DNA of 64,000 nucleotides, taken from contig JALHOW010000003.1 in assembly GCA_022842785.1 (NCBI GenBank), positions 186,001 to 250,000 on the forward strand, given 5' to 3'. This stretch comes from Hyphomicrobiaceae bacterium (GTDB lineage: Bacteria > Pseudomonadota > Alphaproteobacteria > Rhizobiales > Hyphomicrobiaceae). The notes below the pieces were generated by a model. That model worked only from the letters and a program-made list of their open reading frames with translations. It searched no databases and had not been told where the DNA came from. The translations under genes and the position numbers were made by a program. Positions 16,720 through 26,182 of the stretch are shown one piece after another (position 1 is the stretch's first letter; each line of letters begins with the position of its first letter).

Positions 16720-18840
16720 ATGCCAGCCGATCCCGCCATTGCTCCGGCCGTTGCAATGGCTCCGCCCTCCGCGCGCCACAAGCCCGTGAAGGCGGTCCAT
16801 CATGGCGTCGAGATCGTCGACGACTTTGCCTGGCTGCGCGCGGACAACTGGCAGGAGGTGATGCGCGATCCGAGCGTGCTCGACGCCGAGATCCGCGCCT
16901 ACCTCGAGGCCGAGAATGCCTACACGGAGCACACGCTCGCCGATACGAAGGCGCTGCGCGAAAAGCTCTTCGCGGAGATGAAGGGGCGCATCAAGGAGGA
17001 CGACAGCTCGGTCCCGGCGCGGGACGGTCCCTGGGAGTACGGCACACGCTATCTCACGGGCGCGCAGTACCCGCGCTTCACCCGGCGCCCACGCGACGGC
17101 GGCGACGACAGCGAAACGGTGCTGCTCGACGGCAACGTCGAAGCCGAGGGCAAGCCCTACTGGCAGCTCGGCGGCTGCACGCACAGTCCCGACCACGGCC
17201 TCCTCGCCTATGCAGTCGACGACAAGGGCTCGGAATATTACGTCATCCGGTTCCGCGACCTCGCGACGGGCAAGGAACTCGCGGACGTCATCCCTGACAC
17301 GGGCGGCGGCTGCGTCTGGGCAGAAGACAGCCGGACGCTCTTCTACGTCCGCCTCGATGAGAACCACCGGCCACTCTACGTCTACCGCCACACACTCGGC
17401 ACACCTGTCGAGGACGACGTGCTCGTGTATGAGGAGGCCGATAAGGGCTTCTATGTCGGCGTCGGCGAGACTCAGTCAGGGCGCTACATCCTCATTGATG
17501 CGCACGACCACCAGACGAGCGAAGTCCGCCTCATCGACTCACGCAATCCGACTGGCGCCATGCAGCTCGTGAGCCCGCGCCGCTTCGGGCACGAATACTC
17601 CATCGACCATCATGGCGAAGACCTGATCATCGTCACGAACTCAGCCGATGCAGAGGATTTCCGCATCGTCTCGACACCTGTCGCGACACCGCAGGAAGCG
17701 TACTGGCGCGAGATCCTCCCGCACAAGCCGGGCCGTCTCATCCTCGACCACACGACCTTCAAGGATCATCTCGTGCGCCTGGAGCGCGAGGGCGGCCTGC
17801 CGCGCATCATCATCCGGCGCTTCTCCGACGGTGCAGAGCACGCCATTGACTTCGACGAGGAGGCCTACAGCCTCGGCATGTCCTCGGGCTACGAGTACGA
17901 CACGACGGCGCTGCGATTTTCCTACTCGTCGATGACGACACCGGCGCAGGTCTTCGATTACGACATGGAGACACGCGCGCGCGTTCTGCGCAAAACGCAG
18001 GAAGTGCCAAGCGGGCACAATGCTGCCGACTACGTCACGCGCCGCATCGAGGCGCCGACAGCCGATGGCGAGATGGTTCCGATCTCCATCCTCTATCACA
18101 AGAGCACGCCGCTCGACGGCTCGGCGCCGCTCTTCCTCTACGGCTACGGCTCCTACGGCATCGCCATTCCGGCGAGCTTCTCAACGACGCGTCTTTCGCT
18201 CGTCGATCGCGGCTTCATCTTCGCCATCGCGCATGTGCGCGGCGGAAAGGACAAGGGCTATCGCTGGTACACCGGCGGAAAAGCCCAGACGAAGATGAAC
18301 ACCTTCACGGACTTCGTCGCCGCTGGCGAGCATCTCGTGAAAATCGGCTGGACAAAGCGCGGGCGCATTGTTGCTAACGGCGGCTCGGCGGGCGGCATGC
18401 TCATGGGCGTGGTCGCGAACCTCGCGCCGGAGCTTTTCCTCGGCATCATCGCGGATGTTCCGTTCGTCGATGTCCTCAACACCATGCTCGACGAGACACT
18501 GCCGCTCACGCCCCCCGAGTGGCCCGAGTGGGGCGATCCCATTCGCTCGGCCGAAGCCTTCGCGCTCATCCGTAGCTACAGCCCCTATGACAACATCGAG
18601 CGCAAAGCCTATCCGCACATCTTCGCTTATGGCGGCCTCACCGATCCGCGCGTGACGTACTGGGAGCCGGCGAAGTGGATCGCGCGCCTCCGCGAGCGCA
18701 ACACGTCGAGCAATCTCGTACTGCTCAAGACGAACATGGAAGCCGGACACGGCGGCGCGTCGGGTCGCTTCGAGGCGCTGAAGGAAGTCGCGCTCGACTA
18801 CGCGTTCGCAATCAAGATCGCGGGCAAGGCGGAGGCTTAG
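16720..18840 (+). CDS. ptrB: Oligopeptidase B (S9 family prolyl-oligopeptidase-like)
   Basis: 706 residues. Serine peptidase that cleaves small peptides after Lys or Arg. The N-terminal half is the beta-propeller; the C-terminal half is an alpha/beta hydrolase with Ser556 in GGSAGG, Asp near 642 (GGLTDPRV) and His near 677 (GHGGASGRF). The DSRNPTGAMQLVSPRR and YGSYGI regions are typical of PtrB. There is no signal peptide, so cytoplasmic. ATG 16720 has CCAGGAG nine bases upstream. It is probably monocistronic, between msrB and a small gene. Confidence 0.94.
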   Translation: MPADPAIAPAVAMAPPSARHKPVKAVHHGVEIVDDFAWLRADNWQEVMRDPSVLDAEIRAYLEAENAYTEHTLADTKALREKLFAEMKGRIKEDDSSVPARDGPWEYGTRYLTGAQYPRFTRRPRDGGDDSETVLLDGNVEAEGKPYWQLGGCTHSPDHGLLAYAVDDKGSEYYVIRFRDLATGKELADVIPDTGGGCVWAEDSRTLFYVRLDENHRPLYVYRHTLGTPVEDDVLVYEEADKGFYVGVGETQSGRYILIDAHDHQTSEVRLIDSRNPTGAMQLVSPRRFGHEYSIDHHGEDLIIVTNSADAEDFRIVSTPVATPQEAYWREILPHKPGRLILDHTTFKDHLVRLEREGGLPRIIIRRFSDGAEHAIDFDEEAYSLGMSSGYEYDTTALRFSYSSMTTPAQVFDYDMETRARVLRKTQEVPSGHNAADYVTRRIEAPTADGEMVPISILYHKSTPLDGSAPLFLYGYGSYGIAIPASFSTTRLSLVDRGFIFAIAHVRGGKDKGYRWYTGGKAQTKMNTFTDFVAAGEHLVKIGWTKRGRIVANGGSAGGMLMGVVANLAPELFLGIIADVPFVDVLNTMLDETLPLTPPEWPEWGDPIRSAEAFALIRSYSPYDNIERKAYPHIFAYGGLTDPRVTYWEPAKWIARLRERNTSSNLVLLKTNMEAGHGGASGRFEALKEVALDYAFAIKIAGKAEA

Positions 18841-19038
18841 GGGCGGTGGCGGACTAGACTAGGCCACGCAAATCACCAATAAGAAGAGGCGACGGTGGCT
18901 AGACCGTCGCCCCCTATTGGGGTTTCGCGGGATGCGCCCGACGAAACTGCAGACTCATATTTTTTGCCTCTGTTTGCGTCCTCGTTCAAGTGTGTTTCGG
19001 GCGCATCTCTGTTCATTCTTGCAGAGGACAACTGGCAA

Positions 19039-19242
19039 ATGGCCAAAGACCCGAGTAACCACGGCAAGCCGTGGACGAAGGACGACGTTAAGCAGCTCGA
19101 TAAGCTCGCGAAGCAAAACACGCCAACGCGCGTGATCGGCCTCAAGACTGGGCGCACTGAAGATGCTGTCCGGAACAAAGCCTCCGAAGAAGGCATCTCT
19201 TTGAAACCGACGAACCAGTCACCTTACAATCGCATAAAGTGA
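19039..19242 (+). CDS. Small SANT/Myb-like helix-turn-helix protein
   Basis: 67 residues. The core PWTKDDVKQLDKLAKQNTP followed by GRTEDAVRNKASEEG has the spacing of SANT/Myb-like domains: a tryptophan, an acidic helix, then a recognition-like helix with R-x-KA. Small proteins of this type occur widely in Hyphomicrobiales; DNA binding is an inference. ATG 19039 was chosen because AGAGGA lies ten bases upstream; the same frame is open further upstream but lacks support. The function is unknown. Confidence 0.75.
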   Translation: MAKDPSNHGKPWTKDDVKQLDKLAKQNTPTRVIGLKTGRTEDAVRNKASEEGISLKPTNQSPYNRIK

Positions 19243-19275
19243 AGGTTGCGATCGCCTGACACGAGCGCAGCGCGA

Positions 19276-19393
19276 TCCCCTCTCCCCGCGTGCGGGGAGA
19301 GGGTTAGGGTGAGGGGCGGCGGCAATTGCAAACGTCGGCGTAAGTGGCCGCCCCTCATCCTAGCCTTCTCCCCGTAAGGACGGGGAGAAGGGA
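19276..19393. repeat. Double-hairpin dispersed repeat
   Basis: Two stem-loops, one from CCCCTCTCCCCGC and its complement (about 19277-19302), one from CTTCTCCCCGT and its complement (about 19364-19392). The stretches between them, GGGTGAGGGGCGGC and GCCGCCCCTCATCC, also pair, so the whole can fold as one large cruciform. This resembles the REP/BIME-like repeats common in many proteobacteria. Confidence 0.75.
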
Positions 19394-19513
19394 CCGGTCG
19401 CGTACGCGGTGAGCGCGCCCTGCCCCCCTAAGGCACGCCATCCCGTTGTCAGGTCGGCGAATCAGCACCATGAAGTGGTGCATCGTCCGATGCGCCTCGA
19501 TAGGGGGAGTGCC

Positions 19514-20008
19514 ATGATTCGCGGTTTCCGATACGCAGCCTGCATACTGGCAGCTCTCGTAACCGGCACATCTATGGAAGCATCGGCACAGACGCCGACG
19601 TCTTTCGACAGGATCGCGGGTCTCTGGGTAGGCGAGGGTCGACTTGGAACGCGCGGGGGCCAGACCGAAACGGTCAAATGTCGTGCGACCTATCGTTCAG
19701 AACAGCAGGGCACGGCGCTCAAACAATCGATCCGATGTGCCTCTGCAGGAGGGAGCATCGAGGTCAAAGTGGCTGCCCACCTGAAGGGCATGACTATATC
19801 CGGAGACTGGGAAGAGACGACGCGAGGATGGACCGGCCAACTTTCGGGCGCCACCACTCCGGCCGGATTGAAAGTCAGCATCAGGGGCGACAACATAACC
19901 GCCAACATGGACGTTATCGTCAAGGACGCGCTCCAGGTCGTGGAGATCCAGTTCATCGAAGGCGCGCTCATAGGCCTTACGCTCATTCTCAAGAAGCAGG
20001 CCGCATAA
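19514..20008 (+). CDS. Secreted protein of unknown function
   Basis: 164 residues. A signal peptide (YAACILAALVTGTSMEASAQ) precedes a beta-rich body with DRIAGLWVGEGRLG, SEQQGTALKQSIRCAS and GLKVSIRGDN. Two cysteines (in VKCRA and IRCAS) could form a disulfide. The pattern suggests a lipocalin-like or beta-barrel periplasmic fold, but this is only a guess from strand spacing. ATG 19514 follows a GGGGGAG ribosome site. It is isolated between two repeat blocks. Confidence 0.72.
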   Translation: MIRGFRYAACILAALVTGTSMEASAQTPTSFDRIAGLWVGEGRLGTRGGQTETVKCRATYRSEQQGTALKQSIRCASAGGSIEVKVAAHLKGMTISGDWEETTRGWTGQLSGATTPAGLKVSIRGDNITANMDVIVKDALQVVEIQFIEGALIGLTLILKKQAA

Positions 20009-20199
20009 TCGATAGCCGCGGTGTACGCGGGACGGCGGCAGGGCCTGCCACGCTCGCAGCCCGCTCCAGTTCATAAAAGCGGGTGGCTTTGGGAGGGTGT
20101 CCCTCGTCGCGCTGGAGGCGCGCCCCATCGAACGCGGAGCGCGAGGTCATGCCGAAGGCATGCCAGAGGCATGCGCTTCGTTCGCGTCGAAGACGCGAC
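20009..20199. repeat. Repeat-filled gap between convergent genes
   Basis: Contains GCGGGTGGCTTTGGGAGGGT and GTCCCTCGTCGC at 20079-20110, related to the right half of the 13339-13594 composite, and ends in a CGTC-GAA-GACG hairpin abutting the Lrp stop. No gene is visible. Confidence 0.6.
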
Positions 20200-20685
20200 C
20201 TAACGCACATCCAGCGGCAGCGCGCTCGAATGCTTCACCTGGCCGAGTGCGAAACTCGACTCGATGTTGGCGATGCCGTCGATGCGCGTGAGCGTGTCCT
20301 TCACGAAGCGCTCGTAGTCAGCGAGGTCGCGCGCAACGACGCGGAGCAGATAATCGCGCGGGCCCGTCATGAGGTAGCATTCGAGCACCTCGGGGCAGCG
20401 GCGAATGGCGTCCTCGAAACGCTGCAGCTTGTCCTCCTGCTGGCGATCGAGCTTGATCGATACGAAGACGCTGACCGGCAGGCCGACCTTTTTCTGATCG
20501 AGCAGGGCCGCGTAGCGATTGATGATACCAGCGTCCTCCAGAATGCGGAGGCGCCGCGAGCAGGGGCTGGCCGTCAGACCGACCTTTTCCGCCAGCTCGG
20601 CGACCGTCAGGCGGCCATTGGCCTGGAGTTCGGCGAGGAGTCGCCGATCGATGCGATCGAGGCTGATATTGGCTGATTCCTGCAT
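20200..20685 (-). CDS. Lrp/AsnC family transcriptional regulator
   Basis: 161 residues. The N-terminal winged helix (LDRIDRRLLAELQANGRLTVAELAEKVGLT, then PCSRRLRILEDAGII) and the C-terminal RAM ligand domain (VSVFVSIKLDRQ, VLECYLMTGPRDYLLRVVA) are complete. It is divergent from the AceE-like E1 gene with 125 bases between the starts, and an inverted repeat GTGCCA / TGGCAC lies in that gap. That layout suggests local control of the E1 gene in response to an amino acid or oxo acid. It resembles the arrangement of mdeR with the mde genes in Pseudomonas putida, without the lyase gene. Confidence 0.92.
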   Translation of the reverse strand: MQESANISLDRIDRRLLAELQANGRLTVAELAEKVGLTASPCSRRLRILEDAGIINRYAALLDQKKVGLPVSVFVSIKLDRQQEDKLQRFEDAIRRCPEVLECYLMTGPRDYLLRVVARDLADYERFVKDTLTRIDGIANIESSFALGQVKHSSALPLDVR

Positions 20686-20709
20686 TCGAGACGCCTAGTC
20701 TGGCTGATG

Positions 20710-20737
20710 GTGCCAATATCTTGCCGCCAAGTGGCAC
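20710..20737. promoter_or_regulatory. Candidate Lrp-type operator
   Basis: GTGCCA (20710-20715) and TGGCAC (20732-20737) form an inverted repeat with a 16-base spacer in the divergent promoter region. Confidence 0.4.
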
Positions 20738-20810
20738 ACTTTGCAAACACCCACTACGGGCTTGGGGCTATTCTCGGTTAATCGCTCACGCTCGAATTCC
20801 CGAGGCCACC

Positions 20811-23216
20811 ATGCAAGACATCGCCGACGACCGCGCCGCCACCCTCGCTATGCTGCGTGAGTTGGAGCGCAAGGTGCTCTGGCTCTCGACCTACACGATC
20901 CACCACGCCAACCACGAAGTGGAGCGGCACGACGGACTCAAGGTGGGTGGGCATCAGGCATCGTCCGCCTCGCTCGCGACGCTGATGACGGCGCTCTATT
21001 TCCATGTGCTGCGGCCCGAGGACCGCATTGCGGTCAAGCCGCACGCGAGCCCGATCTTCCACGCCATCCAGTACCTGCTCGGCAACCAGAAGCTCGACAA
21101 GCTGAAGAACTTCCGCGGCTTCGGCGGCGCGCAATCCTATCCCTCGCGCACGAAGGACAACGACGACGTCGATTTCTCGACGGGCTCGGTCGGCCTCGGT
21201 GTCGCGGCGACGGGTTTTGCGAGCCTCATCCAGGATTACGTGCACGCGAAGGGCTGGAGCGCGGACTGGCCGAAGGGGCGCATGGTCGCGCTCATGGGCG
21301 ATGCCGAGTTCGACGAGGGCAATGTCCACGAGGCGCTGCTCGAATACTGGAAGCACGGTCTCAAGAACTGCTGGTGGGTCGTCGACTACAACCGCCAGAG
21401 CCTCGACTCGGTCGTCTCCGACAAGCTCTTCATGAAGGTCGCGGGGATGTTCGAGAACCTCGGCTGGGAGGTCATCCTCATCAAGTACGGCAAGCTGCAG
21501 GAAGCCGCGTTTGCGGAGCCCGGCGGCGAACGCCTGCGCGACTGGATCGCGGATTGCCCGAACCAGCTCTATTCCGCACTCGTGTTCGAGGGCGCGAAAG
21601 GCTGGCGCCGTCAGCTCGAGGCGGACCTTGCTGCGCAACCCGACACGCTCGCGATCATTCAGAATCGCGATGACGAAACGCTCGCGCGGCTGATGACGAA
21701 TCTCGGCGGGCACGACATGGAGAGCATTCTCGAAGCCTTCGAGAAGGCGCCAGCGGACAAGCCCAGCTGTTTCATTGCCTACACGATCAAGGGTTTCGGG
21801 CTGCCGCTGCAGGGCCACAAGGACAACCACGCCGGCCTCATGAACAAGACACAGATGACTGTGTTTCAGGAGGCGCAAGGCATCCAGAAGGGCGAGGAGT
21901 GGGAGCCATTTGCCGGGCTCAATCTCTCGCATCAGGACATCGCGCACTATCTTGCGCGTGTGCCCTTCAATGCCAAGGGAACGCGAGGCTTGCACGCGGA
22001 TCGCATTCCGCTTCCCGAGATTGCGCCGCTCGGCGTGACGGGAGCTGCAAGCACGCAGAACGGCTTCGGCCGCATTCTCGATGAGATCGCGAAGCGCGGC
22101 GGCCCGCTCGCCGATCGCATACTCACCATGTCGCCGGACGTCACGGTCTCGACGAACCTCGGCCCCTGGGTGAACCGACGCGGGCTATTCTCGATGGAGA
22201 GCCGCGAGGACGTGTTCAAGGAGCGCGGCCTCATGAGCCCGCAGAAGTGGGAGATGTCGCCACAGGGCCAGCACTTCGAGCTCGGCATTGCGGAGATGAA
22301 CCTGTTCCTGACGCTCGCGGTAGCGGGGCTCAGCCACGCGCACTTCGGCGAGCGCATCATTCCGATCGGCACGCTCTACGATCCTTTCATCTGCCGCGGG
22401 CTCGATGCGCTGAACTATGCCTGCTACCAGGACGCGCGCTTCATCGTCGTCGCGACGCCGTCCGGTCTCACGCTCGCGCCGGAAGGCGGCGCGCACCAGT
22501 CCATCGGCACGCCCCTCATCGGCATGTCCCAGGATGGCCTCGCCTCCTTCGAGCCGGCCTACGTCGACGAGCTTGCCGCGATCATGGGTTGGGCCTTCGA
22601 GTACGTTCAGCGCGATGGGAGCGAGAGCGGACACCAGGGCTGGCGGCATGATGAGAAGGGCGGCTCGGTGTACTTGCGACTCTCGACGCGCCCCGTCGAG
22701 CAGATCCAGCGCATCATGTCGCCGGACCTGAACAAGGACATCATCGAGGGCGGGTACTGGTTGCGCCGGCCCGATGCCTCGACCTCACTGGCCATCGTGT
22801 ACATGGGCGCCGTCGCACCCGAGGTAATCGAAGCAGCCGGCCTGTTGAGCGAGGACCGCCGTGGCGTCGGCGTGCTTGCCGTCACGTCGGCCGATCGGTT
22901 GACGGCCGGCTGGCACGATGCGCAGCGCGCACGTGAGCGCGGTCACTATGGCGCGCGCGCGCACATCGAGACGCTGCTCTCGGCGCTCCCGCGCGATGCC
23001 GGCATCATAACGGTATGCGATGCGCACCCCGAGACGCTGTCGTGGATCGGATCAGTGAACGGACATCGCGTGCGCGCGCTCGGCGTCGAGCGTTTCGGCC
23101 AGTCGGGCTCGATCGATGAGCTCTATGCCCACTATGGCCTCGATGCGGAAGCGATCCTGGCTGCCGCCGAGGGCATGATCGGACGGCCGGTGCGCTATCG
23201 CAATCGCGTGGCCTGA
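20811..23216 (+). CDS. AceE-like 2-oxo acid dehydrogenase E1 / transketolase-family protein
   Basis: 801 residues, thiamine diphosphate-dependent. The TPP motif reads GDAEFDEGNVHEAL ... WWVVDYNRQSLD near residue 163, closest to the homodimeric pyruvate dehydrogenase E1 (AceE) form rather than classical transketolase. FRGFGGAQSYPSRT and STGSVGLG earlier also fit AceE. The pyrimidine-binding half follows (HFELGIAEMNLF). No E2 or E3 genes are adjacent. With a divergent Lrp regulator it may act on 2-oxobutanoate or a branched 2-oxo acid, as MdeB does in P. putida; this is inference. ATG 20811 gives a sensible N-terminus; an earlier in-frame start lies inside the promoter region. A strong terminator follows. 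Confidence 0.85.
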   Translation: MQDIADDRAATLAMLRELERKVLWLSTYTIHHANHEVERHDGLKVGGHQASSASLATLMTALYFHVLRPEDRIAVKPHASPIFHAIQYLLGNQKLDKLKNFRGFGGAQSYPSRTKDNDDVDFSTGSVGLGVAATGFASLIQDYVHAKGWSADWPKGRMVALMGDAEFDEGNVHEALLEYWKHGLKNCWWVVDYNRQSLDSVVSDKLFMKVAGMFENLGWEVILIKYGKLQEAAFAEPGGERLRDWIADCPNQLYSALVFEGAKGWRRQLEADLAAQPDTLAIIQNRDDETLARLMTNLGGHDMESILEAFEKAPADKPSCFIAYTIKGFGLPLQGHKDNHAGLMNKTQMTVFQEAQGIQKGEEWEPFAGLNLSHQDIAHYLARVPFNAKGTRGLHADRIPLPEIAPLGVTGAASTQNGFGRILDEIAKRGGPLADRILTMSPDVTVSTNLGPWVNRRGLFSMESREDVFKERGLMSPQKWEMSPQGQHFELGIAEMNLFLTLAVAGLSHAHFGERIIPIGTLYDPFICRGLDALNYACYQDARFIVVATPSGLTLAPEGGAHQSIGTPLIGMSQDGLASFEPAYVDELAAIMGWAFEYVQRDGSESGHQGWRHDEKGGSVYLRLSTRPVEQIQRIMSPDLNKDIIEGGYWLRRPDASTSLAIVYMGAVAPEVIEAAGLLSEDRRGVGVLAVTSADRLTAGWHDAQRARERGHYGARAHIETLLSALPRDAGIITVCDAHPETLSWIGSVNGHRVRALGVERFGQSGSIDELYAHYGLDAEAILAAAEGMIGRPVRYRNRVA

Positions 23217-23244
23217 GCGTTCGAGACTGCGCCAGCGCAAAAGC

Positions 23245-23278
23245 AAAGGGCGGGGAGTCGAAGCTCTCCGCCCTTTTG
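23245..23278. terminator. Rho-independent terminator after the E1 gene
   Basis: GGGCGGGGAG pairs with CTCTCCGCCC around a six-base loop and is followed by TTTT; the A-rich left side makes it usable from both strands. Confidence 0.85.
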
Positions 23279-23374
23279 AGTTTGTCGCCCGCGGTCTTGA
23301 TGCCGCTGGGAACCTCGTCAGTGCCACTGCGGGAAGCAGCCCGTAGCAACGGGTGATCCCGTCTCCGCATGGCC

Positions 23375-23432
23375 GCCGCGGGCATAGCACCACGGGAAGG
23401 TTGCGAAGCACCTCTTCCCAGCAGCCCGCGGC
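23375..23432 (+). repeat. 58-bp repeat element, copy 2
   Basis: Exactly 58 bp with perfect GCCGCGGGC / GCCCGCGGC ends, between the convergent E1 and petC genes, ending 7 bases before the petC stop codon. A more degenerate piece (GCAGCCCGTAGC) lies just upstream near 23335. Confidence 0.85.
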
Positions 23433-23439
23433 AAGCAAA

Positions 23440-24297
23440 TCAGTGAGCGCTTGCCCAGATACGCTTCTTGGCGAAGTAGAGCAGCACGGCCGTGATCAGC
23501 AGATAGAGCAGCACGAGCAGACCCATGCCCTTGCGCTCGTCGTGCTTGGGATCGCCGGCCCAGTGCAGGAAGGCCGTCACGTCACGCGCCATCTGGTCGA
23601 CGGTCGCGGGCGTGCCGTCCTGAAACTTGATGTTGCCCTCGATGAGCGGCGGCGGCATCGCGATCTGGTGGCCCGGGAAAGCCTTGTTGTACTGCATGCC
23701 GTCGGCCAGCTTGAAGTCCTTCGGAGCAGCGACATAGCCCGTCAGCAGCGCGTAGAGGTAATCCGCGCCCGCTTCCTGATAGCCCGACGCCATGTCCTTC
23801 ACGATGTGGAAGGGATGCGCGAAGAGCGAGCCGTGGTACTCGATGCCACGCGCCTTCGTGATTAGGGTGAGGTCGGGCGGATAAGCGCCGTTGTGGGTCG
23901 CGCGCGCTTCCTGCTCGTTCGCGTAGGGCGCGGGAATGCGGTCGGACAGACGGCCCGGCCGCTTGAACATCTTGCCATCGTCGTTCGGACCGTCGTTGAC
24001 CTGATAGGTCGCAGCAAGGCCCTTCACGGCATCCTCGTTGAAGACCGGCCCGCCCTTCTGCGCGAGATTGCGGAAGGCGAGGCGCGAGACGCCGTGGCAC
24101 TGCGCGCAAGCGTCCTTGTAGACCTGGAAACCGCGCTGGAGCTGGTTCTGGTCGAAGCGACCGAAGAAGCCGGCAAAGCTCCACTTCTGGCGATCGATCG
24201 GAACGGCCTCGCCCGCTGCATGGGCGAGGAGCGGCACGGTCGCGATGGAAAGGGCGACCAGAATGACCCACTTCATCCGGGAGGTATTTGTCGTCAT
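23440..24297 (-). CDS. petC: Cytochrome c1 of the bc1 complex
   Basis: 285 residues. It carries electrons from the Rieske protein to soluble cytochrome c. A signal peptide (VILVALSIATVPLLAHA) is followed by the heme c site CAQCH (Cys64, Cys67, His68), and a C-terminal membrane anchor (LLVLLYLLITAVLLYF) tethers it on the periplasmic face. ATG 24297 has GGAG nine bases upstream. It follows petB by 18 bases in the leftward petABC operon. Cytochrome b and c1 are separate proteins here, unlike the fused fbcH product of Bradyrhizobium. Confidence 0.96.
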   Translation of the reverse strand: MTTNTSRMKWVILVALSIATVPLLAHAAGEAVPIDRQKWSFAGFFGRFDQNQLQRGFQVYKDACAQCHGVSRLAFRNLAQKGGPVFNEDAVKGLAATYQVNDGPNDDGKMFKRPGRLSDRIPAPYANEQEARATHNGAYPPDLTLITKARGIEYHGSLFAHPFHIVKDMASGYQEAGADYLYALLTGYVAAPKDFKLADGMQYNKAFPGHQIAMPPPLIEGNIKFQDGTPATVDQMARDVTAFLHWAGDPKHDERKGMGLLVLLYLLITAVLLYFAKKRIWASAH

Positions 24298-24315
24298 CGG
24301 CTGGTGCTCCCGTCC

Positions 24316-25593
24316 TTAGCGCTTTTCGGGAGCCGACGTGGCCCCAGCCGGTTTTCCGCTGCCACCCAGCACCGACTCGGCGATCGAGCGCGGCATGGCG
24401 GTTGGCGTCTCCATCACCCCGACGATCGGCATGATCAGAAGGAAGAACCCGAAGTAGTAGGCGGTGAAGAAGCGCGCCCAGGCGACGTACACACCCTCTG
24501 CCGGCTTGCCGCCCAGATAGCCGAGCGCCAGCACCGAGAAGAAGAAGAACCAGAGGAACCACTTGAAGATCGGGCGATAGCGCGCCGAACGCACGCGGCT
24601 GGTATCGAGCCAGGGCACGAAGACCAGGATCACGATCGCCGCAAACATGGCGATGACACCGCCGAGCTTCGAGGGGATCGCGCGCAGGATCGCGTAGAAC
24701 GGCAGGAAGTACCACTCAGGCACGATGTGCGGCGGCGTCACGAGCGGATTGGCCGGCACGTAGTTGTCTGCGTGGCCGAGATAGTCCGGCGCGAAGAAGA
24801 CGAACCACGAGAACAGCAGCACGAACACACCGAGACCGAACAGGTCCTTCATGACCGCGTGGGGTGCCATGGGAACCGAGTCCGACTTGGTCTTGATATC
24901 GAGACCCGTCGGATTGTTCTGGCCGACGACATGCAGCGCCCAGATGTGAAGCACGACGACGCCGGCGATCACGAAGGGCAGCAGGTAGTGCAGGCTGAAG
25001 AAGCGGTTCAGCGTCACGGTCGAGACCGAGAAGCCACCCCACAGCCACGTCACGATCTTGGTGCCGAGGCCAGGAATGACGGCGTCCAGCGACGAGAAGA
25101 GGTTCGTGATGACGGTCACACCCCAGAAGCTCATCTGCCCCCAGGGGAGCGTGTAGCCGAGGAAGCCCGTCGCCATCATGAGCAGGAAGAGCAGCACGCC
25201 GAGGATCCAGAGCACCTCGCGCGGCGCTTTGTAGGAGCCGTAGTAGAGGCCGCGGGCCATGTGGATGTAGACGGCGAAGAAGAACATCGACGCGCCGACC
25301 GCGTGCACATTGCGGATCAGCCAGCCGTAGTTGACGTCACGCCGAATGCGCTCGACGGAGTCGAAGGCCATGGATTCGTGCGGGATATAGTGCATCGCGA
25401 GCACGATGCCCGTGACGATCTGCACAGCGAGGCAGAAGGTCAGGATGCCGCCGAAGGTCCAGAGATAGTTGAGGTTGCGCGGCGTCGGGAAGTCGACGAA
25501 CTGGCCATGCATCATGCGCATAACCGGAAGACGTTCGTCCATCCAGTGCTCGATGCGGGAGCCGGGCTTGTATGAGGATTCGTGCTGAGCCAT
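24316..25593 (-). CDS. petB: Cytochrome b of the bc1 complex
   Basis: 425 residues with eight expected membrane segments, holding both b hemes and the quinone sites. [23 protein letters not shown] and the later HYLLPF helix carry heme histidines; [13 protein letters not shown] marks the Qo-side cd loop, and [13 protein letters not shown] is the PEWY motif of the quinol oxidation site. The C-terminal extension beyond the eighth helix is short. It is 16 bases after petA, one operon with petA and petC. Confidence 0.97.
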   Translation of the reverse strand: MAQHESSYKPGSRIEHWMDERLPVMRMMHGQFVDFPTPRNLNYLWTFGGILTFCLAVQIVTGIVLAMHYIPHESMAFDSVERIRRDVNYGWLIRNVHAVGASMFFFAVYIHMARGLYYGSYKAPREVLWILGVLLFLLMMATGFLGYTLPWGQMSFWGVTVITNLFSSLDAVIPGLGTKIVTWLWGGFSVSTVTLNRFFSLHYLLPFVIAGVVVLHIWALHVVGQNNPTGLDIKTKSDSVPMAPHAVMKDLFGLGVFVLLFSWFVFFAPDYLGHADNYVPANPLVTPPHIVPEWYFLPFYAILRAIPSKLGGVIAMFAAIVILVFVPWLDTSRVRSARYRPIFKWFLWFFFFSVLALGYLGGKPAEGVYVAWARFFTAYYFGFFLLIMPIVGVMETPTAMPRSIAESVLGGSGKPAGATSAPEKR

Positions 25594-25609
25594 TGGAAAT
25601 ACGGAGCCT

Positions 25610-26182
25610 TCAGCCGATTCTGATCAGGGTGTCGGACGTGAACTCGTACACGGGCACATCCAGGTTGCGCGGCGCGGGCCCGAGCCGGATGCGGCCAGAC
25701 GTGTCGTAGTGCGAGCCATGGCAGGGGCAGAACCAGCCGTTGTAGTCGCCCTTCACGTCTGAGATGCCCTGTCCCTTCGGAATGCAGCCGAGGTGGGTGC
25801 AGATGCCCACCATCACGAGCCACTGCTCCTTGCCGGACTTCGTGCGGTTGGCATCGGATGCAGGCGCGCTCTCAGGGAGCGCCTCGTTGCGGGCACTGCG
25901 ATCCGGGAGCGCATTCAGGTCGACGCCCTTCGCGGTCTCGATCTCGGTCTTGGTGCGATGGCGGATGAAGACGGGCTTGCCCCGCCACATCACGGTGATC
26001 GCCTGACCTTCCTTGACCGGCGCGACATCGACCTCGGTCGTCGACATAGCCTGGGTCGATGCATCGGGGTTCATCTGCTGGATGAGCGGCCAGAGTGTCG
26101 CCGCGCCACCGACAGCTGCGAACGCACTCGCCGCAACCACCAGAAAATCGCGCCGTGTCGCATCTTCCGTATGGGCCGCCAA
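25610..26182 (-). CDS. petA: Rieske iron-sulfur subunit of the bc1 complex
   Basis: 190 residues. The 2Fe-2S cluster motifs CTHLGC and CPCHGSHYD are intact. The N-terminus has a twin-arginine-like sequence [18 protein letters not shown] that is also the membrane anchor, as usual for bacterial Rieske proteins. I chose the TTG at 26182: GAGGAGG lies five bases upstream and the resulting N-terminus ([13 protein letters not shown]) matches the family, whereas the open frame to 26287 adds unrelated residues. It is the first gene of the petABC operon. Confidence 0.94.
   Translation of the reverse strand: MAAHTEDATRRDFLVVAASAFAAVGGAATLWPLIQQMNPDASTQAMSTTEVDVAPVKEGQAITVMWRGKPVFIRHRTKTEIETAKGVDLNALPDRSARNEALPESAPASDANRTKSGKEQWLVMVGICTHLGCIPKGQGISDVKGDYNGWFCPCHGSHYDTSGRIRLGPAPRNLDVPVYEFTSDTLIRIG

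Noticed and set aside
23005-23438. Minus-strand open frames after the E1 gene
   Set aside because: They run through the terminator and the 58-bp repeat and have no protein-like pattern.
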